Virus record (IMG/VR): IMGVR_UViG_3300013131_003615
Coordinates: 1 to 46,865 of that record
From: a virus
Direction: 5' to 3' (one strand)
Length of the DNA stretch: 46,865 bases
The position numbers and the translations under genes were made by a program. Below, in pieces: positions 26,338-34,660 of this stretch. Position 1 is the stretch's first letter. The number at the start of each line of letters is the position of its first letter. Below the pieces are notes generated by a model. The model was given only the letters and a program-made list of their open reading frames with translations. It was not told the DNA's origin and searched no databases.

Positions 26338-27286
26338 AATTTTAGTGACAGGTGGTGCTGGTTATATTGGGTCAATATTATCACACATGCTGCTTACTTA
26401 TAACTATGAAGTAATCATACTCGATGATTTTAGATATAAGCAAAATGTAAATCATCTTTGTTATTCGGATGCTTGTGAAATTATTAAGGGCGACGTTAGA
26501 GACGAATCATTAATGCGATCTTTAATGAAAAAAGCCGATGTGATAATTCCGCTTGCTGCACTTGTAGGCGCGCCGATATGCAAGGCGGATCCTATTAATG
26601 CTGACTCTATTAATAAAGATGCTATACTTAAAATGTTAGAAATGAAGGCAAAGGAACAGATTATACTAATGCCTACTACTAATAGTGCTTATGGGTCAGG
26701 GCATGCTTTGAATGGTGATTCAACAATTAATAATTATTGTGATGAAAATTCGCCATTGAATCCTATATCTAAATATGCTGTGGATAAGGTGATGATTGAA
26801 AAAGAATTAATGCAGCATGAAAATGTGATAAGTTTTAGGTTAGCTACTGTTATGGGTATGTCTCCAAGAATGAGATTGGATTTATTAGTAAATCAATTTG
26901 TTTATAGAGCATTGACAGATAAAACAATAGTAATGTTTGAAGGACATTTCAAACGTAATTATATTCATGTTAGAGATGTTGCATTCGTTATGTTACATAC
27001 ATTAAGTATGTTTGATAAAATGAAAAATAATATTTACAATGTGGGGTTGTCTGAGGCTAATATTTCTAAAATGGAACTTGCTAATTTAATAAAAACACAT
27101 ATATCTGATTTTGTAATTATGGAAGCTGAGTATGTTAAAGATCCAGATCAAAGAAATTATATAGTTTCAAATGAAAAATTAGAAAAGACTGGTTGGAGAC
27201 CAATGTTTAATTTAGATAGATCAATAAAAGAATTAATAAAAGGCATTTCAACGCTTAAGAATACTGTATATGACAATCTGTTATGA
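26330..27286 (+). CDS. NAD(P)-dependent sugar epimerase/dehydratase
   Basis: 318 residues. Extended short-chain dehydrogenase: TGGAGYIGSILSHML is the nucleotide-binding loop, GDVRDESLM the adenine pocket, and YAVDK the catalytic YxxxK with TTNSAYGSG supplying the Ser/Thr. Typical of nucleotide-sugar 4-epimerases, reductases or 4,6-dehydratases. Beside the 3-dehydrase, a 4-ketoreductase or epimerase such as ColC is the most economical guess. Overlaps both neighbours by a few bases. Confidence 0.88.
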   Translation: MRKILVTGGAGYIGSILSHMLLTYNYEVIILDDFRYKQNVNHLCYSDACEIIKGDVRDESLMRSLMKKADVIIPLAALVGAPICKADPINADSINKDAILKMLEMKAKEQIILMPTTNSAYGSGHALNGDSTINNYCDENSPLNPISKYAVDKVMIEKELMQHENVISFRLATVMGMSPRMRLDLLVNQFVYRALTDKTIVMFEGHFKRNYIHVRDVAFVMLHTLSMFDKMKNNIYNVGLSEANISKMELANLIKTHISDFVIMEAEYVKDPDQRNYIVSNEKLEKTGWRPMFNLDRSIKELIKGISTLKNTVYDNLL

Positions 27287-28038
27287 TCAATGAGAAAAAT
27301 TTTTACGATGTGGATAAATTAAAGAATGCATTTTTATCTGCCAAGCCCTTCAATTATATCGTACTAGATAATTTTTTAGAAGAATGGGCTGCCGAAAAAA
27401 TTTATGAGGAAATACCTAATTGGGACGATGAAAAGGCATGGGGAGTATTTTATAATAATCCCATTGAAGTAAAGAAAACTACTAATCATTGGGATAAATT
27501 CAAAGAACAAACCTACAAATTATTTCATCATCTGAATTCTAATAAATTTTTGGATGAGATACGTTATATCACAGACTGTAAAAATTTAGTAGCAGATGAA
27601 GGATTACATGGAGGTGGTTATCATTGCCATGGCAATGGCGGTAAATTAAATGTTCATTTAGATTATAATATACACCCTAAACTTAAATTACAAAGAAAAC
27701 TGAATATTATCATTTACTTAGCTAAAAATTGGAAAAAAGAATATGGCGGTGAGTTACAACTATGGCAAGGTGATAATGAAAAAGCTATTAGTTGTGAGCA
27801 AGTAATAGATATAAAATTTAATAGAGCAATACTTTTTGACACAACACAAAATTCTTGGCATGGATTTCCTGGATCAATTAATTGCCCCGAAGAAATAAGT
27901 AGAAAAAGTTTAGCAGTATACTATTTACAACCACCTAAAGATAGTAATAATAGATATAGAGCACTTTTTGTTCCATCAAAAGAACAAGAAAATAATCCCA
28001 ACATTGTAGAATTCTGTAAAGAGAGAAGTAAATTATGA
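27283..28038 (+). CDS. 2-oxoglutarate/Fe(II) oxygenase, prolyl-4-hydroxylase-like
   Basis: 251 residues. The triad reads HLDYN (HxD, near residue 125), SWHGFPG (distal His) and RKSLAVYYLQPP (the Arg/Lys that binds 2-oxoglutarate), with GGELQLW between, all matching the P4H-like group often found beside bacterial glycosyltransferases. It would hydroxylate a peptide, sugar or lipid substrate; which one is not visible. ATGA overlaps at both ends. Confidence 0.8.
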   Translation: MINEKNFYDVDKLKNAFLSAKPFNYIVLDNFLEEWAAEKIYEEIPNWDDEKAWGVFYNNPIEVKKTTNHWDKFKEQTYKLFHHLNSNKFLDEIRYITDCKNLVADEGLHGGGYHCHGNGGKLNVHLDYNIHPKLKLQRKLNIIIYLAKNWKKEYGGELQLWQGDNEKAISCEQVIDIKFNRAILFDTTQNSWHGFPGSINCPEEISRKSLAVYYLQPPKDSNNRYRALFVPSKEQENNPNIVEFCKERSKL

Positions 28039-28682
28039 ATTTGTGGAATGAATTTAAAACTAATCAACATAAGATTATACATAAATGGTCGCACTATTTT
28101 CCTGTATATGATAAAATATTATCGAGTTATAGAAACAAAAACATAAATGTACTAGAGATAGGTGTTCTTGATGGTGGTTCTTTAGAACTATGGCATAGAT
28201 ATTTTGGTTCTAATGCTCTTATTGTCGGAATAGATAATCACTTTCAACCCAATAGTAAAGGATTATCTTTTGATAGTCCTATGATACAATTTAGAAAAGG
28301 CGATCAATCTGATACTAATTTTTTAAATGAAGTTGTGAAAGAGTTTGGCGAATTTGATATTATTATAGATGATGGTTCTCATATATCGGAACATGTAATA
28401 AAATCATTTAATGCTTTATATCCATATGTTACAAAGAATGGTATGTATATAATCGAGGATACTCATACTTCATATTGGGGATCGCATGGCGGCGGATTAA
28501 AACTACCCAACACCACAATAGAATTTGCTAAAGAATTAGTAGATGAACTTAATGCAGTACATACTAAAATTTTACCAATAACAGATTTTACAGAGCAAAC
28601 TCATAGTATTACTTTTTATGATAGTATGATTGTAGTACAAAAAGGTGGCTCACGTTGGAAACAGGCGGTAAGTAGTTCATGA
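28035..28682 (+). CDS. Class I SAM methyltransferase (macrocin-O-methyltransferase-like)
   Basis: 215 residues. VLEIGVLDGGSLELW is motif I, IVGIDNH motif II, and IIIDDGSHISEHVIKSF then MYIIEDTHTSYW the metal/active-site part typical of TylF-like sugar O-methyltransferases, which are common in O-antigen and macrolide clusters. Suggests O-methylation of the deoxysugar. Stop overlaps the next ATG. Confidence 0.82.
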   Translation: MNLWNEFKTNQHKIIHKWSHYFPVYDKILSSYRNKNINVLEIGVLDGGSLELWHRYFGSNALIVGIDNHFQPNSKGLSFDSPMIQFRKGDQSDTNFLNEVVKEFGEFDIIIDDGSHISEHVIKSFNALYPYVTKNGMYIIEDTHTSYWGSHGGGLKLPNTTIEFAKELVDELNAVHTKILPITDFTEQTHSITFYDSMIVVQKGGSRWKQAVSSS

Positions 28683-29422
28683 AATCAGCTTTAGTAATTA
28701 CACCCACAACAGGAGCATCTGTACTTAAGGATGCTATACAATCAGTACAGAATCAAGACTATGGTAATGTGGAACACTTGATAGTAATTGATGGAGAAAA
28801 ATTTGCTGATAAAGCATATGATACTATAAAAGAAACTAAATTAGATTCTAGAAAATGTAAGACCCAAGTATCTCTTGTGCCTTATAATACTGGCGGTGAA
28901 GGCTACTATGGTCATCGAATAATGGCAGCTTATAGTCACCTTTGTCCCCATGATTATATACTATTTTTAGATCAAGATAATTGGTATGAACCAAATCATG
29001 TATCAAGTTTAATAAAAGAAATCGAAGAATTTAATTTTGAATGGGTACATAGTTTAAGAAATATATATACTGAAGACAAAGAATTTATTTGTAGAGACGA
29101 TTGTGAATCTTTGGGTAGATGGCCTGTTTGGGTTAGACAAGATCAATTCCTTGTAGATTCTAGTTCATATTGTTTTACTAATAAATTTTTACGAATGGTT
29201 GGACATATTTGGGATCATGGTTGGGGTGCAGACAGAAGATTTTACATGATATTAAAAAATGATATGAATCATAAAAATTACGGATGTACCGGTAATTATA
29301 CTATGAATTATAGATTAGGTGGCAATGAGGGATCAGTAACACCCGATTTCTTTATTAAAGGTAATGAAATATCTAAGCAAAGATACGGTGATAAATATCC
29401 ATGGTCTACAGAATTAAAGTAA
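28679..29422 (+). CDS. Family 2 glycosyltransferase
   Basis: 247 residues, compact GT-A: ALVITPTTGASVLKDAIQSV, HLIVIDGE, then LFLDQDNWYEPNHV with the DxD-type metal site. The HDYILFLDQD strand is the strongest marker. Ends the large cassette; an initiator-like tRNA follows five bases later. The GT2, GT10 and other transferases together imply a multi-sugar product. Confidence 0.85.
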   Translation: MKSALVITPTTGASVLKDAIQSVQNQDYGNVEHLIVIDGEKFADKAYDTIKETKLDSRKCKTQVSLVPYNTGGEGYYGHRIMAAYSHLCPHDYILFLDQDNWYEPNHVSSLIKEIEEFNFEWVHSLRNIYTEDKEFICRDDCESLGRWPVWVRQDQFLVDSSSYCFTNKFLRMVGHIWDHGWGADRRFYMILKNDMNHKNYGCTGNYTMNYRLGGNEGSVTPDFFIKGNEISKQRYGDKYPWSTELK

Positions 29423-29426
29423 CAAG

Positions 29427-29501
29427 CGCGGGGTAGTTCAGTAGGAGAACGGTGGACTCATAATCCACAGGTCGGAGGTGCGAATCCTTCCCCCGCATCC
29501 A
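29427..29501 (+). tRNA. tRNA-Met(CAT), initiator-like
   Basis: Acceptor CGCGGGG pairs with CCCCGCA except for a C1-A72 mismatch, the bacterial initiator hallmark. Anticodon loop CTCATAA, stem GTGGA/TCCAC, T-loop TGCGAAT, CCA encoded. The three G-C pairs usual in the initiator anticodon stem are incomplete and position 73 is T. It is isolated from the other 21 tRNAs. Confidence 0.9.
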
Positions 29502-29601
29502 TCACTTTTTGCAGATAGATTCTGCTATATCTTTATTTCCTATCATAAAATAGGGAGCATACCAGAGCATTATCCAGTATGCTGCCCAAACATCAAGAAT
29601 A
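29502..29601. other. Convergent intergenic region with a hairpin
   Basis: Contains AGCATAC (29553-29559) and GTATGCT (29577-29583) separated by 17 bases, with GGG and CCC flanks. On the minus strand the hairpin is followed by a T-rich CTATTTTAT, so it may terminate the minus-strand operon that ends at 29602. A weaker GCAGA/TCTGC hairpin follows the tRNA on the plus strand. No gene seen. Confidence 0.45.
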
Positions 29602-29988
29602 CTATTTACCATCTTCTTTCTTATCTTTGGCATCCTTATCTGCTTGCCTTTGCGCAGCTGCACCCGCCATAGCTGCTTCTTTACCTGTCCCTGCTAACAT
29701 TATACCTGATAATGTACCACATAAAAATGTTGCTACAGGAATAATTAACTCAAAAAACTTCTGGTCAATTGGACTAATAGCATTGAGAGGCTGAGTGACA
29801 AACATAATGCTGTAAAGCACCGTAAACACAATGCCAATAAGAGTGAAGGCCAAACAGCACCCGATGATGAATTTAAGCCGTACCATAAGTTCATTTTCAG
29901 TATACCTTTCCCCTTTTTTACTTCTATTAGAATCCATTTTAGGTTCTTCGGTTTTAGACATGACTTTATCTACGATATTATCTAACAT
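29602..29988 (-). CDS. Two-helix membrane protein, possibly holin-like
   Basis: 128 residues. A polar N-terminal 37 residues, then hydrophobic segments LKFIIGCCLAFTLIGIVFTV and FELIIPVATFLCGTLSGIML, then a charged, Ala/Lys/Asp-rich tail. Two helices with both ends in the cytoplasm fits class II holins, but many small phage membrane proteins look similar. Last gene of the minus-strand block; its start shares a base with the upstream stop. Confidence 0.6.
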   Translation of the reverse strand: MLDNIVDKVMSKTEEPKMDSNRSKKGERYTENELMVRLKFIIGCCLAFTLIGIVFTVLYSIMFVTQPLNAISPIDQKFFELIIPVATFLCGTLSGIMLAGTGKEAAMAGAAAQRQADKDAKDKKEDGK

Positions 29989-30170
29989 TATTTACACTCC
30001 TTCTTGGCTTCTTCTTTAAAGATATGTTCTGGGCATGATTTGCTAATCTCACACCATGGTTTCTTACAGATATCTTTGTCCCAGTTATCTGGATTTTGAC
30101 ATGGATACCTATAATAGTCAGAACATCCAACCATACACACAACACCAAGTATTATTATTAACTTAACCAT
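29988..30170 (-). CDS. Small lipoprotein with six cysteines after the lipobox
   Basis: 60 residues from the ATG at 30170 (a start at 30185 is possible). Starts MVKLIIILGVVCMVGC, a signal II sequence ending in a lipobox Cys, then RYPCQNPDNWDKDICKKPWCEISKSCPEHIF with regularly spaced cysteines. I associate the RYPCQ-P--W phrase with conserved proteins of T4-like marine phages (memory, not searched). Small phage lipoproteins can be outer spanins, but this one's cysteine-rich body is unlike a typical spanin. Confidence 0.65.
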   Translation of the reverse strand: MVKLIIILGVVCMVGCSDYYRYPCQNPDNWDKDICKKPWCEISKSCPEHIFKEEAKKECK

Positions 30171-30688
30171 GGTATCCACATCCACAGAGCTTGGCTTACA
30201 AGTACAGCACCAACAGCACCTACCACAGTACTAATATAGAACATGGGCATACTCACTGCTAATATGCTTGCAGTTAAAAGAACAATAGCAATCTGTAACA
30301 CTGAACCACTCCAGGTGAACCAAGGACTTTTAAGTTTAGCAGCATCACGTTCAGCTTCGAGAATCTTAGCCTTTTCCATGATTTCTTTCTTGTCTTTATC
30401 CATGCGTTCTTTTTCTGCCATGAAACGCTCTTTGTTATCCTTGTTGGTAGTTTCAACAGCATTGATTTCGTATAGAACACCTCGAACATTTTTTGCCTGA
30501 TACCAGGCCCACATATTATTAGCTTGAATAGTATTGTTTTGAATTTTGCTAGAATTACTACCACCTATCATGGTATTAATCGCCAGCAAAGCTGCTAAAA
30601 AGACAATTATAAATCCTGCTTTGTCTTTAATCTTAGCTTCACGTTCACTACGTGATAAAGGTTTTACTTCAGGTTTAGTATCTGACAT
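30158..30688 (-). CDS. DUF4337-like membrane protein
   Basis: 176 residues from the ATG at 30688, which has a GAGGAG site; a longer frame from 30724 lacks one. One N-terminal helix (AGFIIVFLAALLAINTMIGG), then ANNMWAWYQAKN, which matches the DUF4337 core (N-x-W-x-x-YQAK), a charged coiled coil, and two C-terminal helices. Function of DUF4337 unknown. Overlaps the lipoprotein start. Confidence 0.7.
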   Translation of the reverse strand: MSDTKPEVKPLSRSEREAKIKDKAGFIIVFLAALLAINTMIGGSNSSKIQNNTIQANNMWAWYQAKNVRGVLYEINAVETTNKDNKERFMAEKERMDKDKKEIMEKAKILEAERDAAKLKSPWFTWSGSVLQIAIVLLTASILAVSMPMFYISTVVGAVGAVLVSQALWMWIPWLS

Positions 30689-30698
30689 ATTATTCTCC

Positions 30699-31352
30699 TC
30701 ATTTATTTGCCAATGGGTTATCAAGTGCTTTCTTTAGATCTTCATTGATCTTTTTATCTAGTGTTTTCAATTTTGCATCAACTTCTTTGTTATTTGCAGC
30801 AATTGCTTTGGTATTTTCTGCTGACATACGATTGATTTCTTTAGTCGCAGCATTAATCGAAGCGTCTGCTTGCTTTTGAATATTACGTACGTCTGTCTTT
30901 ACTTCTGCAACTGTTTTATCAATCTCTCTTTGTTGAGTTTTATTGCCTCGCTCTACATCCTCAACTGTTTTCTCTAGACGACGAATATCGTTCTTTAGAT
31001 CATTCTTTATGTCACGGGTATATTCAGCAGTCTTATCAGATCCTTCTTGAACTGCTTTTTGTGTCTTGCTAGCATTTTCTTCTATTAGGGCCAGACGTTT
31101 ATCAAACTCCGAAAAGTCTGGAGAAACATATTCAGCGATTTTTTTCTTCATACCCATATAATCTTTATACACTTCGAATACACCATATAGTCCACCTAGT
31201 GTGCTTGACACAATAGTTGCAGCAATCATAAGTTTAGCTGGTGTAAATTCATAACCACCAATACTAATCACAGTATCTTTACTAGCATATTTTTTAGCTG
31301 CTGCTTCTAATTCATCAACCTTTTTATTTAGGTCTACTTTTTCTTCTGACAT
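30699..31352 (-). CDS. Membrane-anchored coiled-coil protein
   Basis: 217 residues. A short charged start, one hydrophobic helix (AKLMIAATIVSSTLGGLYGVFEV), then about 140 residues of continuous heptad-like coiled coil rich in Lys, Glu, Asp and Ala, with KTQQREIDKTVAEVKTDVRN as an example. GAGGTAAAA site. Shape suits an inner-membrane-anchored periplasmic spacer (inner-spanin-like) or a scaffold; not assignable further. Confidence 0.65.
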   Translation of the reverse strand: MSEEKVDLNKKVDELEAAAKKYASKDTVISIGGYEFTPAKLMIAATIVSSTLGGLYGVFEVYKDYMGMKKKIAEYVSPDFSEFDKRLALIEENASKTQKAVQEGSDKTAEYTRDIKNDLKNDIRRLEKTVEDVERGNKTQQREIDKTVAEVKTDVRNIQKQADASINAATKEINRMSAENTKAIAANNKEVDAKLKTLDKKINEDLKKALDNPLANK

Positions 31353-31354
31353 TT

Positions 31355-33217
31355 TTACCTCGGTAAGTATTGTTGGTCCACCATTTGCTGATGAAGTCTA
31401 TCACTTGCCAATTGTCTTAATGCTCTAGCATTGTCTACTGTCTTTTGATTTCTATAAATTTCTTTTGGTGCATAAAATGCTGCATCAGTTAAAGCCACCA
31501 TATAACTGTTAAACCCAACAGGAGCTCTAGCAATATTCGCAATAGAAACTCCTGCAGCTGCATCGTTGTCTTGAACATTGGATTTAACCTGTTGTGTGTT
31601 TGTATCTTGTTTCTTTTCTTCTGTTGGCGGTTTATTTTCTATGACGCTATTTATTGGGTCGGCCTTGTTTGTCAAAAAGTTGGATTGTAATGTTGGTATT
31701 TCTTGTATTTGTCCAACTAAATGATTGAGTGATGCTATTTGTAATGGATTTGTAACCACTATACTATTTTGTGATTGTTGTACATTATTCTGTTGTATCG
31801 AAGATACCGATACTGGCGTTTGTTGTTGAACCACATTTAATAAATTTATATTCACAACCGAAGTATTTTGAATTCTAGCTGTATTTTCTTGAGTCAAAGC
31901 TATTGATGACGACGATGAACCACCTGGCGCTTGTAACACACTAAATTGTTGTTGTGAATTTGGTAGTTGAAAAGTTCCAGTAACCACTGTAGTTGGAGTT
32001 TGAAATAAAGACATAGATTGTTGTGAATTTGGTAGTTGAAAAGTTCCAGTAACCACTGTAGTTGGAGTTTGAAATAAAGACATAGATTGTTGTGACTTGT
32101 TTTCTTTATTTGTTTGTTCAGTATTTACTTGTTGTTGTGATGATGAAGCACTTTCAATACTTTGTCTAACAGCTTTCGCTGCAACTTGTTCAGCTAGTCT
32201 TGTTGTTTGTTGTGATAAATTTTCAGTTTCTCTTATTGCGTTTGTTGAAGCTTCTTGTGTAAGTTTTTGTTCTTTTTCTAGATTATTTTCTATTTTGAAG
32301 AGTGTGTCAATTAGTCTATCCATATCAACATAAAGCGGATCTCCTTCATAGACACCAGGTTCTTTTTCACCCATCATAGGGCCATCTGATTGTTTTGGTT
32401 TATTTGCAGAATGTGTTTGTTGTGTATCAAATTCTGATGGAGGCGGTTCAATTTTATCTGTTGTTGTCGTTGTTGATGCTAAATTTTTTTGTAAAGTTTC
32501 TTGAAACTTAGGACAATCTGGACTATAAAGTGGATTGTTTACACAAGGATCTGGTTTGTACTTTAGTTGAAAACTTACATTATAAATTTCTGGCCCGTAT
32601 GGTCCTGCCCAATAATTTGAATCCCTTCCAACAAAACCAAATCGAACATTACTTACTTCATTGGGTCTTCTTAATTTACTCCAATCTTGTTCCCAATTAA
32701 AGGATGTCCAATTATGAAGAAATGTTAAATTATAATTATAACTTTCTAGTATATTACTTCCGCCCTTATCATATAGATTAACATACGCCGATAATTGATC
32801 TAGTTGGCCATTGTCCCAACCATTACCGTTTTTACTGGTCCATTGAAATCTATAACCTGTTGTCACAAGATTTGTACCACTATATGGAAGTGCTTTAGCA
32901 ACATTTACATTTTGATATAGATTAGTTAATCCATAACTGAAGTTTATATTACCGCCTGGACGAATCATAGCGTTTGGACCGCAATATCCAGGATCACCAG
33001 GAGCCCAACAAGTTAAACTGTTAACAAAAGTTCCACCTTGCCAAGTTGATGTAGTTGTGTTGGCCGTCTGAGTATTGTTTACTAAATTTCCCGTAATATC
33101 AACCGTAGCGGTTTGTGAAAAGGCTGCAGCGCTAAGTAACAACAATAGCATACAAATGGCTAAAATAAATCCCTTAGTCCACTTGTAATTATAATGCTTG
33201 TGATTAAATTCTTCCAT
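31355..33217 (-). CDS. Secreted or surface protein with Gln/Thr-rich region and a 23-residue duplication
   Basis: 620 residues. Signal peptide-like start (a basic Tyr/His-rich lead, then FILAICMLLLLLSAAAFSQ). Residues 30-230 are a likely beta-sandwich domain with aromatic strands and paired cysteines (TCWAPGDPGYCGP, PDCPKF). From about 240 the chain is Gln/Ser/Asn/Thr-rich and low complexity, with an exact 23-residue tandem duplication (SQQSMSLFQTPTTVVTGTFQ..., two copies, 69 bases each), then a conserved-looking end. Its stop abuts its neighbour. Envelope or virion-surface role likely; family not recognised. Confidence 0.7.
   Translation of the reverse strand: MEEFNHKHYNYKWTKGFILAICMLLLLLSAAAFSQTATVDITGNLVNNTQTANTTTSTWQGGTFVNSLTCWAPGDPGYCGPNAMIRPGGNINFSYGLTNLYQNVNVAKALPYSGTNLVTTGYRFQWTSKNGNGWDNGQLDQLSAYVNLYDKGGSNILESYNYNLTFLHNWTSFNWEQDWSKLRRPNEVSNVRFGFVGRDSNYWAGPYGPEIYNVSFQLKYKPDPCVNNPLYSPDCPKFQETLQKNLASTTTTTDKIEPPPSEFDTQQTHSANKPKQSDGPMMGEKEPGVYEGDPLYVDMDRLIDTLFKIENNLEKEQKLTQEASTNAIRETENLSQQTTRLAEQVAAKAVRQSIESASSSQQQVNTEQTNKENKSQQSMSLFQTPTTVVTGTFQLPNSQQSMSLFQTPTTVVTGTFQLPNSQQQFSVLQAPGGSSSSSIALTQENTARIQNTSVVNINLLNVVQQQTPVSVSSIQQNNVQQSQNSIVVTNPLQIASLNHLVGQIQEIPTLQSNFLTNKADPINSVIENKPPTEEKKQDTNTQQVKSNVQDNDAAAGVSIANIARAPVGFNSYMVALTDAAFYAPKEIYRNQKTVDNARALRQLASDRLHQQMVDQQYLPR
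31956..32093 (-). repeat. Exact tandem duplication, 2 x 69 bp, inside the secreted protein gene
   Basis: Two copies (31956-32024 and 32025-32093) with the same sequence. Keeps the frame (23 codons per unit). The lack of divergence suggests a recent slippage or recombination event. Confidence 0.9.
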
Positions 33218-34549
33218 TTAGCCTTCTTTAACTAGTTTTGGCATTTTATCGGGGTTCTTCAACCATGCTTCTTTTGCTTGTTCGCCAATCAATCCTTCAA
33301 ATGGGCATGGTGTGCCAGCCATCATCATAGCATCAAATACACGGCGATCCTGACACATCGTAGCAACCGCTGCAACTTTCATACCCATATCATAAAGAGT
33401 TTTGGAAAGTTTTAATCTTTCACAATTCATATCACGCTGTGTTCCACCAAGAGCGAAACCTAAGAATTGAGTTTGTGCTGCACCCGAAACACCGGTAGTA
33501 CATAAGTCTGGACTTCCCCCACTCATCATTGCTGGCGCTATTGCTGTTGGTGGAGGTTGAATAACTCTTTGTGTAATATTCGTATCGTTAATATTACGAT
33601 TCGTCATGTCACCTGTTTGGACATTTTGATTGACATTAGTGCTAGTACTAACATTATTGTTTGTATTTACATTATTACTAGCAGATACATTTTGATTAAA
33701 ATTTCTATTAGTCATATCTCCAGTTTGATTGTTGTTTATTGTACTTGTGCTATTGTTTACATTATTGTTATTGTATGTCATTGTACCTGTGTTGATATTT
33801 TCATTTTTTGAGGTACTTACATTGTTGTTGTTAAGTGTTTGGGTACCAGAATTTATATTTTCGTTTCTATTGGTGATGGTAGACACATTGTTGTTGTTAT
33901 ATGTCATTGTACCCGTATTGACATTGTTGTTGTTAAGTGTTTGGGTACCAGAATTAATATTTTCGTTTCTGTTTGTACTAGTCGTCACATTGTTGTTATT
34001 GTAAGTCATTGTACCAGTATTAACATTGTTATTGTTGAATGTTTGTGTTCCAGAATTAATATTTTCGTTTCTGTTTGTACTAGTCGTCACATTGTTGTTG
34101 TTATATGTCATTGTACCAGTATTAACATTGTTATTGTTGTTGGTAACCGAACCGCTCATATTGTTGTTATTGTTGTATGTTACTGATCCAGACATACGAT
34201 TATCATTTATATTTGTAGCTGTACCACTCTGAACATTATTGTTGGTATTCACATTCGTACTGGTGCTAGTATTGTTATTCGTATTTACCGAATTACTGTT
34301 AACAGTACTTGTTGAAGTGGATGTAGATGTGCTAGTACTCATGTTATTTGTAGTAACAGTACTAGTGCTATTTGATGTAGAATTCGTATCAACTAAGCTT
34401 TTGCCACCATCATAACCACCCTGATTGATTAAAGAAGTACTATTTGTGGTAGTGCCATTAGTAGTACTACTTGTACTCGTATTGGTTGTCTGCGCTATAA
34501 GGCTAGTTGAGAAAACTAAGAAAAGCGCCGCTATCGCCGCTTTTAGCAT
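33218..34549 (-). CDS. Secreted Asn/Thr/Ser-rich repeat protein
   Basis: 443 residues. Signal peptide MLKAAIAALFLVFSTSLIAQ, then about 320 residues of Asn, Thr, Ser and Gly repeats; the clearest unit is 34 residues (NVNTGTMTYNNNNVTTSTN plus RNENINSGTQT...), present about three times with partial units around it. The C-terminal 100 residues are non-repetitive with four cysteines (DLCTTG, DMNCERLKL, ATMCQDRR, TPCPFEG). Architecture suggests an extended beta-solenoid or amyloid-like stalk with a globular end domain, exported to the periplasm or beyond. First gene of the operon; late-type promoter at 34680-34687. Confidence 0.7.
   Translation of the reverse strand: MLKAAIAALFLVFSTSLIAQTTNTSTSSTTNGTTTNSTSLINQGGYDGGKSLVDTNSTSNSTSTVTTNNMSTSTSTSTSTSTVNSNSVNTNNNTSTSTNVNTNNNVQSGTATNINDNRMSGSVTYNNNNNMSGSVTNNNNNVNTGTMTYNNNNVTTSTNRNENINSGTQTFNNNNVNTGTMTYNNNNVTTSTNRNENINSGTQTLNNNNVNTGTMTYNNNNVSTITNRNENINSGTQTLNNNNVSTSKNENINTGTMTYNNNNVNNSTSTINNNQTGDMTNRNFNQNVSASNNVNTNNNVSTSTNVNQNVQTGDMTNRNINDTNITQRVIQPPPTAIAPAMMSGGSPDLCTTGVSGAAQTQFLGFALGGTQRDMNCERLKLSKTLYDMGMKVAAVATMCQDRRVFDAMMMAGTPCPFEGLIGEQAKEAWLKNPDKMPKLVKEG
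33780..34140 (-). repeat. 102-bp coding tandem repeats of the Asn-rich protein
   Basis: Corresponding positions recur at 33833, 33935 and 34037, i.e. exactly 102 bp apart (34 codons), with a few substitutions between copies. Flanked by shorter degenerate units. Confidence 0.85.
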
Positions 34550-34660
34550 GAGAATCTCCTAATTTCGTTTAAAAGAATAAATTCACTATCTCGAAATCAA
34601 GAAAATCTCATAAATATTATATGCTCAAGCATATTATGATTTAATTGATCAAAATTCTTA

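Noticed and set aside
29478-29672. Plus-strand frame of 64 codons after tRNA-Met
   Set aside because: Starts inside the tRNA, runs through a hairpin into the antisense of a minus-strand gene, and has no ribosome site.
33557-34232. Plus-strand frames rich in Leu/Val/Ile opposite the Asn-repeat gene
   Set aside because: They are antisense of AAC/AAT/ACT repeats; the minus-strand frame has a signal peptide, ribosome site context and a folded C-terminal domain.
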